Shown here piece after piece: positions 9,001-17,765 of a DNA stretch of 64,000 nt (its first letter is position 1; every line of letters starts with the position of its first letter). The translations under genes and the position numbers were made by a program. Under the pieces are notes generated by a model, which was given only the letters and a program-made list of their open reading frames with translations, was not told the origin of the DNA and did not search any database. This DNA is from JAWKWH01 sp041397625 (GTDB lineage: Bacteria; Pseudomonadota; Alphaproteobacteria; Rhizobiales; Rhizobiaceae). Location: positions 124,001 to 188,000 of the forward strand of contig JAWKWH010000001.1 of NCBI GenBank assembly GCA_041397625.1, given 5' to 3'.

Positions 9001-11318
9001 GCCGGTTTGCACGCCTTGCGGCCGTGTTTGCCTGCATCGTCCTTGGCGGCGTCGCGCAGGCGGCGGCGCAAGCGTTCAATCCCGCGCTGGCACCCGACAC
9101 TGCCGGCGATGCAAGCGAGACGGTGCAGGCGGCGAACCCCGAGCAACTGCGCGAACTCCTGCGCCTGCTGAGCGACCCGGGCGTGGTCGAGGCGCTTCGC
9201 GATTCGCTGCAGGAACAGGAAGACGCGGCGGCGGACTGGTCGCTTCGCCGCGAGGTTTCCGCCGTGGTGTCGCGCATGGAAGAGCGCATTGCGTCGCTGA
9301 TTTCCGGGTTCGCGGCGATCGGCGGCATACCGGCCGCGGTGGCGCTCGCCTGGGATTCCGGTCTCGATCCCGGCGACACGCTGCGGGCGCTGACCTATGT
9401 GCTGATTTTCCTGTTCATCGGCGGCGGGCTGGAATGGCTCTACTTCCAGTATGCCCGGCCGGTGCAGCTGCGCATGCGCTTCGGCCACGAGATGGCCGAA
9501 TCGGTCGGAGACCGTGTGATGCGCGCGGCAATGCGCGTGTTCCTGCACCTTGCCGGGCTGGCCATCTTCGCGGCCGGCAGCGCCGGCGCCTTCCTGATGT
9601 TCGACTGGCCGACGCTGACGCGCGAGATGGTCATCAGCCTGCTGATCGCCGTGGTCGGCTTCAGGCTGGTCGGCATGCTGGTGATGTTCATCCTCGCGCC
9701 GGCGGCGCCGGACCTGAGGCTGGTGCCGCTCGGCAACCGGCGCGCCAAGCGCGCCGCGCGCTACGTCGCCGGCGCCACGCTGGTCGGCGCTTTCGGCATC
9801 GTCGCGTCCGACGGGCTGTGGCGGCTCGGCGTCAATACCGGTTTCGACGAAGAACTCGCGCCGGCCGCCACGGTGGTTCCGGTGCTGGCGGCGACCTTGT
9901 TCGCGATGATCCTGTCGGCGATGGTGTGGCGGCTGCGGCAACCGCTCGCCGACGATCCGCCCGAGCGGCACGAGGCGCCTCCGTCGGTGCATCATCCGGT
10001 GATCCATTCGGTGATGATCGCCGCGGTGTTCGTGCTGTGGCTGATCGGCGCTCGCGAGATGATGTGGACGGTCGCGATCCTCGGCCTGCTCTACCCGGCG
10101 ATGCGGACGACGCGGGCGGTGATCGGCAATTTCTTCGACCAGGCGGAGGAAGCCGCCGAACTGAAGGCGGCGGAAGAGGCGGACGAGGCCGAAGCCGACG
10201 AGGCGCCTGCCGCGTCGATGGCCGAGGACGCCCCGCCGGTCGGCGGCGATGCCGGGCCGCTGGTCGATACCAGCCGCTACGGCACCATGCGGCTGGTGGT
10301 TATCCGGCTGGTCAGGATCCTGTTGTTCATCGTGGCCATGGCGGGCATAGCCTGGGCGTGGGGGGTCGGCCTGCTGTCGCTGTCGGAATCGCCGTCGGCC
10401 GCCGGCCAGCTCTTCCGCGTCGTCGTCAATGTCGGGATCACGCTGCTGATCGCCGACCTCGCCTGGACCTGGGCGAAGACGGCCATCAACCGGCGGCTGG
10501 CCGACTACGGACCGGCCAATGACGGCATGGCGCCCGGGCCGGAGGCGCGCATCGCGACGCTGCTGCCGATCCTGCGCATGTTCCTGATGGTCACCATCGG
10601 CGTGATCGTGATCCTGACGGTGCTGTCGTCGATCGGCATCAATATCGGGCCGTTGCTGGCCGGCGCGGGCGTCGCCGGCATCGCCATCGGCTTCGGCGCG
10701 CAGGCGCTGGTGCGCGACGTGGTCTCGGGCATCTTCTTCCTGCTCGACGACGCCTTCCGGGTCGGTGAATATATCGAGATGGAAAACCTGCGCGGCACGG
10801 TGGAATCGATGTCGCTCCGATCGCTCAGGGTCCGCCATCACCTCGGCGCGGTGCATACCATCCCCTTCGGCGAGCTGAAGGCGCTGACCAACTACAGCCG
10901 CGACTGGGTGATCATGAAGCTGGAGTTCCGGGTTCCCTTCGACACCGACCTGAAGCTGGTCAAGAAGCTGGTCAAGCAGGTCGGCGCCGAACTGCAGGCG
11001 CACGAGGGCTATGGCCAGCACCTGATCCAGCCGCTGAAATCGCAGGGGGTCAGGCGCATGGAAGAGTTCAACATGGTGATCGGCGTCAAGTTCATGGCCC
11101 GGCCCGGCGCGCAATGGCTGATCCGCCGCGACGCCTACCAGAAACTGAGGGACATCTTCGAGAAGAACGGCATCAACTTCGCCTCGCGCAACGTCAAGGT
11201 GGAGATCGCCGGCGACCAGCCGCTGAGCGACGATGTGCGCAGGGCGGTGGCCGGCGCTGCGCAGGAAGCGGTGGAAAAGCAGGACATGCCGCCCGAGCCG
11301 GTGCCGGACGAGCCGTGA
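8997..11318 (+). CDS. Large MscS-family mechanosensitive ion channel
   Basis: A 773-aa inner-membrane channel of the small-conductance mechanosensitive family. The GTG start overlaps the previous stop and has GGAGG 8 bp upstream. A signal peptide (ending near VAQAAAQA) leads to a periplasmic helical region (about 25-110), many hydrophobic segments, and an acidic Ala/Glu-rich linker (about 385-425). The MscS core begins near residue 550 with the glycine/alanine-rich pore helix (LLAGAGVAGIAIGFGAQ), followed by the beta domain (DDAFRVGEYIEMENLRGTVE) and the C-terminal cage. Size resembles larger MscS homologues rather than the 286-aa MscS. Its partner is the cytochrome-b/ferredoxin gene just upstream. 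What gates it cannot be told from sequence. Confidence 0.93.
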   Translation: MSRFARLAAVFACIVLGGVAQAAAQAFNPALAPDTAGDASETVQAANPEQLRELLRLLSDPGVVEALRDSLQEQEDAAADWSLRREVSAVVSRMEERIASLISGFAAIGGIPAAVALAWDSGLDPGDTLRALTYVLIFLFIGGGLEWLYFQYARPVQLRMRFGHEMAESVGDRVMRAAMRVFLHLAGLAIFAAGSAGAFLMFDWPTLTREMVISLLIAVVGFRLVGMLVMFILAPAAPDLRLVPLGNRRAKRAARYVAGATLVGAFGIVASDGLWRLGVNTGFDEELAPAATVVPVLAATLFAMILSAMVWRLRQPLADDPPERHEAPPSVHHPVIHSVMIAAVFVLWLIGAREMMWTVAILGLLYPAMRTTRAVIGNFFDQAEEAAELKAAEEADEAEADEAPAASMAEDAPPVGGDAGPLVDTSRYGTMRLVVIRLVRILLFIVAMAGIAWAWGVGLLSLSESPSAAGQLFRVVVNVGITLLIADLAWTWAKTAINRRLADYGPANDGMAPGPEARIATLLPILRMFLMVTIGVIVILTVLSSIGINIGPLLAGAGVAGIAIGFGAQALVRDVVSGIFFLLDDAFRVGEYIEMENLRGTVESMSLRSLRVRHHLGAVHTIPFGELKALTNYSRDWVIMKLEFRVPFDTDLKLVKKLVKQVGAELQAHEGYGQHLIQPLKSQGVRRMEEFNMVIGVKFMARPGAQWLIRRDAYQKLRDIFEKNGINFASRNVKVEIAGDQPLSDDVRRAVAGAAQEAVEKQDMPPEPVPDEP

Positions 11319-11434
11319 GGGCGGAGCCGCCGGTGTTGCAAACATGCACTTGCGCGGCTGGCGTCGCTCGTCCATAAGGCGCGCCGACACGCGACCCCTC
11401 GCGCGGGGCCCTCCACCAGCTTCGGAACATCCCC

Positions 11435-12499
11435 ATGAGCTTCAAGCCACTCGTCTTTTCCGGCGTCCAGCCGACCGGCAACCTGCATCTCGGCAACTAT
11501 CTCGGCGCGCTCACGAAATTCGTCGCGCTGCAGCAGACGCATGACTGCATCTACTGCGTGGTCGACCTGCATTCGATCACCGCGCAGCTCGTCCATGACG
11601 ACCTCGCCGACCAGACCCGCGCGATCACGGCCGCCTTCCTGGCGTCGGGGATCGACCCGAAGAAGCACATCGTGTTCAACCAGAGCCGGGTGCACCAGCA
11701 CGCCGAGCTCGCCTGGATCTTCAACTGCGTCGCCCGCATCGGCTGGATGAACCGCATGACGCAGTTCAAGGACAAGGCCGGCAAGGACCGCGAGAACGCC
11801 TCGCTCGGCCTGCTCGCCTATCCGAGCCTGATGGCGGCCGACATCCTCGTCTACCGCGCCACCCACGTGCCGGTCGGCGACGACCAGAAGCAGCATCTCG
11901 AACTGACGCGCGACATCGCCGCCAAGTTCAACAACGATTTTTCCGGGCGCATCGCCGAGCTCGGCCTCGGCGTCGAGATGATGATGGGCGACGAACGGGT
12001 CAACGGCTTCTTTCCGCTGACCGAACCGCTGATCGAGGGGCCTGCGACACGGGTGATGAGCCTGCGCGACGGCACCAAGAAGATGTCGAAATCCGACCCG
12101 TCCGACCTGTCGCGCATCAACCTGACCGACGACGCCGATGCGATCGCCCGCAAGATCAAAAAGGCGAAGACCGACCCCGAGCCGCTGCCGGGCGACGTCG
12201 AGGGCCTGGCGAACCGGCCGGAGGCGGAAAACCTCGTTGGCATCTATGCCGCGCTTGCCGGTGTCGACCGGGCCGACGTGATCCGCGATTTCGGCGGCCG
12301 GCAGTTCTCCGAGTTCAAGCCGGCGCTGGCCGAGCTTGCCGTGGAGAAGCTGGCGCCGGTGGCGGACGAGATGCGGCGGATTTCGGCCGACCCGGCCTAT
12401 GTCGACGGCGTTCTGAGCGCCGGCGGCGAACAGGCGGGCGCGCTCGCCGAGGCGACGATGAAGGACGTGCGCGAGATCATCGGCCTGTTGTCGGATTGA
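11435..12499 (+). CDS. trpS: Tryptophanyl-tRNA synthetase
   Basis: A 354-aa cytosolic class I aminoacyl-tRNA synthetase that charges tRNA-Trp. The HIGH-like motif (PTGNLHLGNYLGAL, residues 14-27) and the KMSKS loop (KKMSKSDPSD, about 214-223) are both present, with the Rossmann fold between them. Length is typical of the bacterial TrpRS-I group. The ATG at 11435 is followed by the conserved opening SFKPLVFSGVQPTG. It lies 116 bp after the MscS gene. In related genomes trpS usually follows murJ directly, so the two genes between them look like a lineage-specific insertion (inferred). Confidence 0.97.
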   Translation: MSFKPLVFSGVQPTGNLHLGNYLGALTKFVALQQTHDCIYCVVDLHSITAQLVHDDLADQTRAITAAFLASGIDPKKHIVFNQSRVHQHAELAWIFNCVARIGWMNRMTQFKDKAGKDRENASLGLLAYPSLMAADILVYRATHVPVGDDQKQHLELTRDIAAKFNNDFSGRIAELGLGVEMMMGDERVNGFFPLTEPLIEGPATRVMSLRDGTKKMSKSDPSDLSRINLTDDADAIARKIKKAKTDPEPLPGDVEGLANRPEAENLVGIYAALAGVDRADVIRDFGGRQFSEFKPALAELAVEKLAPVADEMRRISADPAYVDGVLSAGGEQAGALAEATMKDVREIIGLLSD

Positions 12500-12599
12500 G
12501 AAAGCACGATCAGCCAAGGCTCCGGAGCCGGCGACGGCGCTTGCCCGCGGCCCCGGCTGATGGCAGATTGCACGCCGACGCCACAACCGGGATTACCGC

Positions 12600-13091
12600 A
12601 TGGTATCGAAACGACTGAGCCGGGAAGCCGGCCACCGGCGCAAGTTTCTCTGCGTTATCGATGAAACGCCGGAATGCGAGCGCGCCGTCGCCTATGCGGC
12701 GCGGCGGGCCGAGCGCACCGGCGGTTCGCTGATCCTCGTCTACATCATCGAGCCGGGCGATTTCCAGCACTGGCTCGGCGTCGAACAGCTCATGCGCGAG
12801 GAAGCAAAGGAAAGCGCCGATATGGCGTTGCAGCGGTTTGCGGCCGTCGTGCGCGAATCGGTCGGCATCGAGGCCGAATGCGTGGTACGCGAGGGCGTGC
12901 CGGTCGAGCAGATCCATGCCCTTATCGAGGAAGATCAGGATATCGCCATCCTGGTGCTTGCCGCCGGCGCCGCCAAGGAGGGTCCAGGACCGTTGGTGTC
13001 GTCGATCGCCGGCAAGAACGCCGCCTTCCCGATTCCCGTGACGGTGGTGCCGATGAACCTGTCGGACGAGGAAATCGACAGCATCGCCTGA
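12600..13091 (+). CDS. Universal stress protein (UspA) family
   Basis: A 163-aa cytosolic protein with one UspA domain: beta-1 with FLCVIDETPECERAVAYAARRA, beta-2 with GGSLILVYIIEP, and a C-terminal strand ending PVTVVPMNL. The usual ATP-binding glycine motif G-x2-G-x9-G-(S/T) is not clearly present; the matching stretch reads GAAKEGPGPLVSSIAGKN, so nucleotide binding is uncertain. It sits between trpS and nfuA on the same strand, as in many rhizobia. No strong Shine-Dalgarno precedes the ATG. The physiological role is not inferable beyond family membership. Confidence 0.85.
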   Translation: MVSKRLSREAGHRRKFLCVIDETPECERAVAYAARRAERTGGSLILVYIIEPGDFQHWLGVEQLMREEAKESADMALQRFAAVVRESVGIEAECVVREGVPVEQIHALIEEDQDIAILVLAAGAAKEGPGPLVSSIAGKNAAFPIPVTVVPMNLSDEEIDSIA

Positions 13092-13160
13092 ATATGGCCG
13101 GGCCGCGGCCATCTTCCGCTTGAAACGGCCGGACAACGAGCCTATTTTGCCAAGGTCAAC

Positions 13161-13177
13161 TTTGGAACCGTTCTAAA
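13161..13177. promoter_or_regulatory. Irr-type iron control element (ICE box) before nfuA
   Basis: The 17-bp near-palindrome TTTGGAACCGTTCTAAA fits the rhizobial Irr-box TTTRGAAYNRTTCYAAA (consensus quoted from memory) at every position. It ends 23 bp before the nfuA ATG, where a bound repressor would block transcription or initiation. Irr responds to haem/iron status, so nfuA would be repressed under low iron. Confidence 0.7.
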
Positions 13178-13200
13178 CAACGGCTCCCGAAAGGTCCAAG

Positions 13201-13770
13201 ATGTTTATCCAGACGGAAGCAACGCCAAACCCGGAAACGCTGAAGTTCCTGCCCGGTCGGGTGGTGCTCGAGGAAGGCACGGCCGATTTCCGAGACGCGG
13301 AAACCGCTTCCGTTGCCTCGCCGCTGGCGGCGCGGCTGTTTGCCGTGCCCGGCGTGACGGGCGTTTTCTTCGGCTACGACTTCATCACCGTCACCAGGGA
13401 CGGCGGCGAATGGCAGCATCTGAAGCCCGCCATCCTCGGCTCGATCATGGAACATTTCCTGTCGAACGCGCCGGTGATGGCCGAAAGCGCCACCGAGACG
13501 CCCGGGGCCGCCGGCGAGGAGTTCTACGACGAAGCCGATGAGGAAATCGTGCTGACGATCAAGGAACTGCTCGACACGCGGGTCCGGCCCGCCGTGGCCC
13601 AGGATGGCGGCGACATCACGTTCCGCGGCTTCGAGAACGGCACTGTGTTCCTGCACATGCGCGGCGCCTGCGCCGGCTGCCCGTCGTCGACGGCGACGCT
13701 CAAGCACGGCATCCAGAACCTGCTGCGCCACTTCGTTCCGGAAGTTCAGCAGGTCGAGCAGATCACCTAG
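13201..13770 (+). CDS. nfuA: NfuA-type Fe-S cluster scaffold/carrier (NifU-like)
   Basis: A 189-aa cytosolic iron-sulfur carrier. The N-terminal Nfu domain (MFIQTEATPNPETLKFLPGR, about 1-90) is followed by an acidic linker and the C-terminal NifU domain, with cluster-binding C157-x2-C160 in GACAGCPSSTATLKHGI. Domain order and length match alphaproteobacterial NfuA-like proteins, which pass 4Fe-4S clusters to target enzymes. An Irr-box-like palindrome lies just upstream and a strong bidirectional terminator just downstream. The gene closes the glnD-to-nfuA block. The symbol follows family usage; some rhizobial genomes call it nifU or fssA. Confidence 0.92.
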   Translation: MFIQTEATPNPETLKFLPGRVVLEEGTADFRDAETASVASPLAARLFAVPGVTGVFFGYDFITVTRDGGEWQHLKPAILGSIMEHFLSNAPVMAESATETPGAAGEEFYDEADEEIVLTIKELLDTRVRPAVAQDGGDITFRGFENGTVFLHMRGACAGCPSSTATLKHGIQNLLRHFVPEVQQVEQIT

Positions 13771-13786
13771 GCGGACGCTACGGCGA

Positions 13787-13825
13787 CCAAGAAAAAACCG
13801 GGCCATCGAGCCCGGTTTTTCTTGG
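13787..13825. terminator. Bidirectional intrinsic terminator between nfuA and the L,D-transpeptidase gene
   Basis: CCAAGAAAAAACCGGGC, a 6-nt loop region, then GCCCGGTTTTTCTTGG form a long stem with a G+C core and A/T-rich flanks. It gives a U-run on both strands and sits between the convergent nfuA and L,D-transpeptidase genes. Confidence 0.9.
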
Positions 13826-13875
13826 ACGTCTGTTGCCGAGACGGTCCGCGGATAAATCCCTGATCGATACGACCG

Positions 13876-14496
13876 TCAGCGCTTGACGATCACCTTGGCG
13901 CCGACATCGGCGCGTTCGTAGAGATCGATGATGTCCTGGTTCATCAGGCGGATGCAGCCCGACGACACCGCCTTGCCGATCGACCACCATTCCGGCGTAC
14001 CGTGCAGGCGATAGCCCGAATCGCCGCGCCGGTTGTAAAGATAAAGCGCACGTGCGCCGAGCGGATTGGTCAGGCCCGGCTGCATGCCGCCACGGTATTT
14101 GGCCAGTTCGGGCTGACGCCGGATCATGGCCGGCGGCGGCGTCCACACCGGCCATTCGCGCTTCAGCCCAACGCGGGCGCTGCCCGACCACTCGAAGCCC
14201 TCGCGGCCGACGCCGATGCCGTAGCGCATCGCCTTGCCTTCCGGCATGACGAAATAGAGAAATTTGGCGCCGGTATCGACGATGATGGTGCCCGGCTTCT
14301 CCGTGCTGTCATATTTGACCATCTGACGATGAAATTTGCGGTCGACCTTGTAGATCGGGATCGACGGCAGCTGATAGCCGGCGTCTTTCTTTGAACCATA
14401 CGAATTGGTGAAGACGTTGAATCCGCCCGTGGTACAGCCCGCCAGCGCGGTCGCCAAGGAAAGTCCAACAGCGACAAGCAACGATCTCATCTTCAT
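13876..14496 (-). CDS. L,D-transpeptidase (YkuD domain) lipoprotein
   Basis: A 206-aa envelope enzyme that forms 3-3 peptidoglycan cross-links or attaches proteins to peptidoglycan. The N-terminus is a lipoprotein signal (MKMRSLLVAVGLSLATALAGC) with lipobox LAGC and lipidated Cys21. The YkuD domain spans about 70-206, with catalytic His165 in HGTPEW and Cys181 in SSGCIRL, matching HGT-x10-SxGCIR. It ends at the bidirectional terminator after nfuA. ATGs at 14496 and 14490 are both possible; neither has a strong Shine-Dalgarno. Whether it cross-links wall or tethers an outer-membrane protein cannot be told. Confidence 0.93.
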   Translation of the reverse strand: MKMRSLLVAVGLSLATALAGCTTGGFNVFTNSYGSKKDAGYQLPSIPIYKVDRKFHRQMVKYDSTEKPGTIIVDTGAKFLYFVMPEGKAMRYGIGVGREGFEWSGSARVGLKREWPVWTPPPAMIRRQPELAKYRGGMQPGLTNPLGARALYLYNRRGDSGYRLHGTPEWWSIGKAVSSGCIRLMNQDIIDLYERADVGAKVIVKR

Positions 14497-14779
14497 GTCG
14501 ATTCTGAATCCCTACCAAATATGTTTCATGCGCCCGATTCAGGCCGCATTTTTGCCACTATCCTTAATCTGTAAAGCATGTTCTTGCCAAGTGGTTAATC
14601 GACAACACAAAAAAACCGCGGCTCACTTTCCCGCCTGTATGGCATTTGCGCAACATTGCCGACGCCGGCTTTCCCCGCGCCGGCCTGTCGGCGGCGATAC
14701 GGCGCCATGATCGCGGGCGATGGGCGGAAATGGTCCGCCGGTGTTGATTTACCGACCGGCTTTCACCGATGATGGTGCC

Positions 14780-15274
14780 ATGCCGATCGTATCGCCCTTC
14801 AACGACAATCCCCTTGCCGACGGACGCCAGTCGGAACGTGCGCTCCTCGTACGCCGCGGCGTGCAGCGGCTGTTTTCCGACCTCGGCGCGGTGGTGCTGC
14901 CGGAACTGCCGCTGGCGTCGGGCCGGCGCGCCGACCTGACCGTGCTCGGCCCGAAGGGCGAGTTCCTGATCGTCGAGATCAAGTCGTCGGTCGAGGATTT
15001 CCGCGCCGACGGCAAGTGGCCGGACTACCGGCTTCATTGCGACCGTTTCTATTTCGCCACCCATCCGGAGGTGCCGGCGGGCATCTTTCCCGACGAGGCC
15101 GGCTTCATCCTCGCCGACGGCCACGGCGCCGAAATCCTGCGCGAGGCGCCCGAGCACAGGATGGCGGGCGCAACACGCAAGGCGATGATGCTGCGCTTCG
15201 CCCGCGCCGGGGCACGTCGGCTGCTCGCCGCCGAGCTTGCCGGCGTCGACGTGCCGACGGACGGCCACCCGTAG
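14780..15274 (+). CDS. mmcB: MmcB family DNA repair protein
   Basis: A 164-aa protein similar to Caulobacter MmcB, needed for tolerance of mitomycin C. It has a PD-(D/E)xK nuclease-like core: RRADLTVLGPKGEFLIVEIK, followed by DFRADGKWPDY. ATG at 14780 gives MPIVSPFNDNPLADGRQSER, the opening I expect for the family. An ATG 60 bp upstream (14720) would add 20 residues of low-complexity sequence. Neither start has a good ribosome-binding site. The 280-bp region upstream was searched for a GTTC-N7-GTTC SOS box and none was found, although DNA-damage control would be plausible. Confidence 0.82.
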   Translation: MPIVSPFNDNPLADGRQSERALLVRRGVQRLFSDLGAVVLPELPLASGRRADLTVLGPKGEFLIVEIKSSVEDFRADGKWPDYRLHCDRFYFATHPEVPAGIFPDEAGFILADGHGAEILREAPEHRMAGATRKAMMLRFARAGARRLLAAELAGVDVPTDGHP

Positions 15275-15410
15275 CGGCTGTTCTCCCGGGGGCCGTAATC
15301 TCCTCCGCGCGGCCAAGCAGGAAACGTAGAAAAAACCCGATTTCCTTTTATGATTACTTTCACGCGAAAATATTCCATAATTGTTTTGTTGAAAACACGT
15401 GGGAAAACGG

Positions 15411-17744
15411 ATGAAATCGAGAAACCTCGTCATCTTGTCCGACGGCACCGGCAATTCCGCCGCCAAGATCACCAAGACCAACATCTGGCGGATTTTCGAG
15501 GCGATCGACCTGGAAAGGGACGACCAGCTCGCCTTCTACGACGACGGCGTCGGCACCGGCGGGTTCAAGCTTTTGCGGGCGGTCGGCGGCGCTTTCGGCG
15601 TCGGCCTCGCCCGCAATGTGCGCCAGCTCTACGAGCAGCTCTGCCGGCACTACGAGGGCAAGGACGACAACATCCTGCTGTTCGGTTTCTCGCGCGGCGC
15701 GTTCACCGCGCGTGTGCTTTCCGGGATGATCCGCCATTGCGGCATCATCGACCGCGGGTCCGACGAGACGATCAGGGTGTGGCGCTGGTCGCGCCTGCGC
15801 AGCGAGGAGGTTCCCGTCGCCACCGACGAGGGACTGAAGGCGGCGGTCAGGGTCGCCTACCGCGCCTTGCGCAAGCGCAACGACCATGCCCGCCTGTCGG
15901 CGCTCTACCATGTCGTCCGCGACGGGCTTTTCCGCATCCGCACGCCGAAGACGGAGGCGTTCCGCCGGCAATACGCGGTGTCGGCCAATCAGCCGATGAA
16001 GTTCCTCGGCGTGTTCGACACGGTTTCGGCCTATGGCCTGCCGGTCGACGAGATGACGATCGCCATACACAAATATTTCCTGCCGCTTCGCTTCCCCGAC
16101 AACAACCTGTCGAAGCGGGTCGAGCACGCCTATCAGGCGCTGGCGCTCGACGAAGCCAGGCACACGTTTCATCCGGTGTTGTGGACCGAACGCGAATACC
16201 GGCCGGGCGGTGTCGAGGGTCCGGTCGACGACCGGCCGCAGCAGGCCTGGTTCGCCGGCATGCACAGCGATGTCGGCGGCGGTTACGCCAATGACAGGCT
16301 GTCGCTGGTGCCGGCGATCTGGATGATCGAGCAGGCGATGGCCAAGGGTGGGCTCAAGGTGCGCCGGGCGGCGCTCGACGACCTGCGGGCGCTTGCCGAT
16401 GCGCAAGGCGAGATCCACGATTCGCGCCGCGGCATGGGGGCGTTCTATCGCTACAAGCCGCGCATTCTGGCCAGGCTCGGCCGCGAGGACCTCGACGGCA
16501 ACGGTTACGCGGAAGTGCAGATCGACCGGTTCAAGATCCACCATGCGGTGTTCGACAGGATCAAGGCCACCAAGGCGGATTACGCGCCGGTCGGCATTCC
16601 GGAAGATTACGATGTGGTGATGCCGCCGACGCCGGGCAATGCGAACAACATCGCCTCGGCGGATGCCGCCGGCTACGAGGACGCCGGCCAGCGCAGGGAC
16701 CGCATGACCCTGCAGAAGGGCATCGAGGACACGATCGTCAGGCGCCGGGCGGTGCATCTCGTCATGCTCGGCCTGGCGCTGGCGATCGCGCTGGTGCCGT
16801 TTCTCTGGCTGCCCAATCCGGCGGCGGTCGGCGACGGAATTGCCGCCAAGCTCGCCGGCCTGCTGCTGATGGCGGTGGCCTATCTTCCGGTGCCCGGCGC
16901 GGAACGCATCGGCGAGTTCTGGACCGAACACGCGCTGGTGTTCTTCGCGCTCGCGGCGGGCTTCTGCCTTTCATGGCTGGTCTCGGCCAAGCTTGCGCGG
17001 GTGATGCAGGCCAAGGCGCAGGCCGCCTGGGGGCATCTGGCCGGCCGGCCTCCGCACAATCCGACGGCGCGGCCGCAATGGGTGGACGCCTGGCGTGCCA
17101 TGTGGGGCGGCGCGCATTTCTGGTGGACGAAGAAGATCATGCCGCTGCTGCTGGTCGTCGTCCTCTTCGCCGGCGTGCCGCTGCTGGTCGGCTGGCGCTA
17201 TGCCATGTTCAAGGACTACGGGTTCGCCTCGGTCTGCTCGGCGGTGCGGCAACAGCCGGAAGGCGGGCAGAACATCACCTTCACCACCAGATCGGCCGCT
17301 CCGAAAACCGTCGTATTCAGCACGAAACAGACCTGTCTCGACACCGGTTTCGAGATGAAGGAGGGCCGCTACTACCTGATCACGATCGCGGTCGCCGAAC
17401 CGTGGAAGGACCTCGATTTCCCGGCCGACCCGACCGGGCTGAGATGGTCCGAACTGTCTTGGGGATCGCGGATCAAGATGGCGGCGCTGTCGTTTACCCG
17501 GCGGTTCTGGAGCGAGGACTGGTTCGCCATGATGGGTTCGATCGGCCGGGCGCGCGAATTCGCCTTCCGCATCGATGCCGAACCGGTGGCCGGAAAGGCC
17601 AACACCTACGCCTGGCGGTTCAAGGCGTGGCGTTCGGGTACGCTGCATCTTTTCGTCAACGACGCGATCACGCCGGGACGCGACTACTACTTCAACAATT
17701 CCGGAACGGCGGAAATCACCATCGTCGAAGACGGCGAGATCTGA
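15411..17744 (+). CDS. DUF2235 alpha/beta-hydrolase (Tle-like) with C-terminal membrane segments
   Basis: A 777-aa protein. Residues 1 to about 330 are the DUF2235 domain found in many type VI phospholipase effectors. The opening NLVILSDGTGNSAAKITKTN and the nucleophile elbow GFSRGAFTAR (about 91-100) are diagnostic, and HSDVGGGYAND holds a conserved late aspartate. Two or three hydrophobic segments follow (about 450-530 and 580-600), then a region of about 180 residues I do not recognise. ATG at 15411 is preferred; a GTG at 15399 adds four residues. No type VI genes are near, so an effector role is unsupported; a membrane lipid hydrolase is as likely. It converges on the next gene. Confidence 0.85.
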   Translation: MKSRNLVILSDGTGNSAAKITKTNIWRIFEAIDLERDDQLAFYDDGVGTGGFKLLRAVGGAFGVGLARNVRQLYEQLCRHYEGKDDNILLFGFSRGAFTARVLSGMIRHCGIIDRGSDETIRVWRWSRLRSEEVPVATDEGLKAAVRVAYRALRKRNDHARLSALYHVVRDGLFRIRTPKTEAFRRQYAVSANQPMKFLGVFDTVSAYGLPVDEMTIAIHKYFLPLRFPDNNLSKRVEHAYQALALDEARHTFHPVLWTEREYRPGGVEGPVDDRPQQAWFAGMHSDVGGGYANDRLSLVPAIWMIEQAMAKGGLKVRRAALDDLRALADAQGEIHDSRRGMGAFYRYKPRILARLGREDLDGNGYAEVQIDRFKIHHAVFDRIKATKADYAPVGIPEDYDVVMPPTPGNANNIASADAAGYEDAGQRRDRMTLQKGIEDTIVRRRAVHLVMLGLALAIALVPFLWLPNPAAVGDGIAAKLAGLLLMAVAYLPVPGAERIGEFWTEHALVFFALAAGFCLSWLVSAKLARVMQAKAQAAWGHLAGRPPHNPTARPQWVDAWRAMWGGAHFWWTKKIMPLLLVVVLFAGVPLLVGWRYAMFKDYGFASVCSAVRQQPEGGQNITFTTRSAAPKTVVFSTKQTCLDTGFEMKEGRYYLITIAVAEPWKDLDFPADPTGLRWSELSWGSRIKMAALSFTRRFWSEDWFAMMGSIGRAREFAFRIDAEPVAGKANTYAWRFKAWRSGTLHLFVNDAITPGRDYYFNNSGTAEITIVEDGEI

Positions 17745-17765
17745 CGAAACGAACGGAGGGCGCGG

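Noticed and set aside
8655..11390. 911-codon open frame opposite the MscS gene
   Set aside because: Antisense shadow: His/Arg/Asp-rich low-quality protein, no domains.
14497..14779. SOS box before mmcB
   Set aside because: GTTC occurs once near 14580, but there is no second GTTC at the required distance.
15411..17744. Type VI secretion effector
   Set aside because: DUF2235 alone is not enough; no type VI genes or immunity gene are visible nearby.
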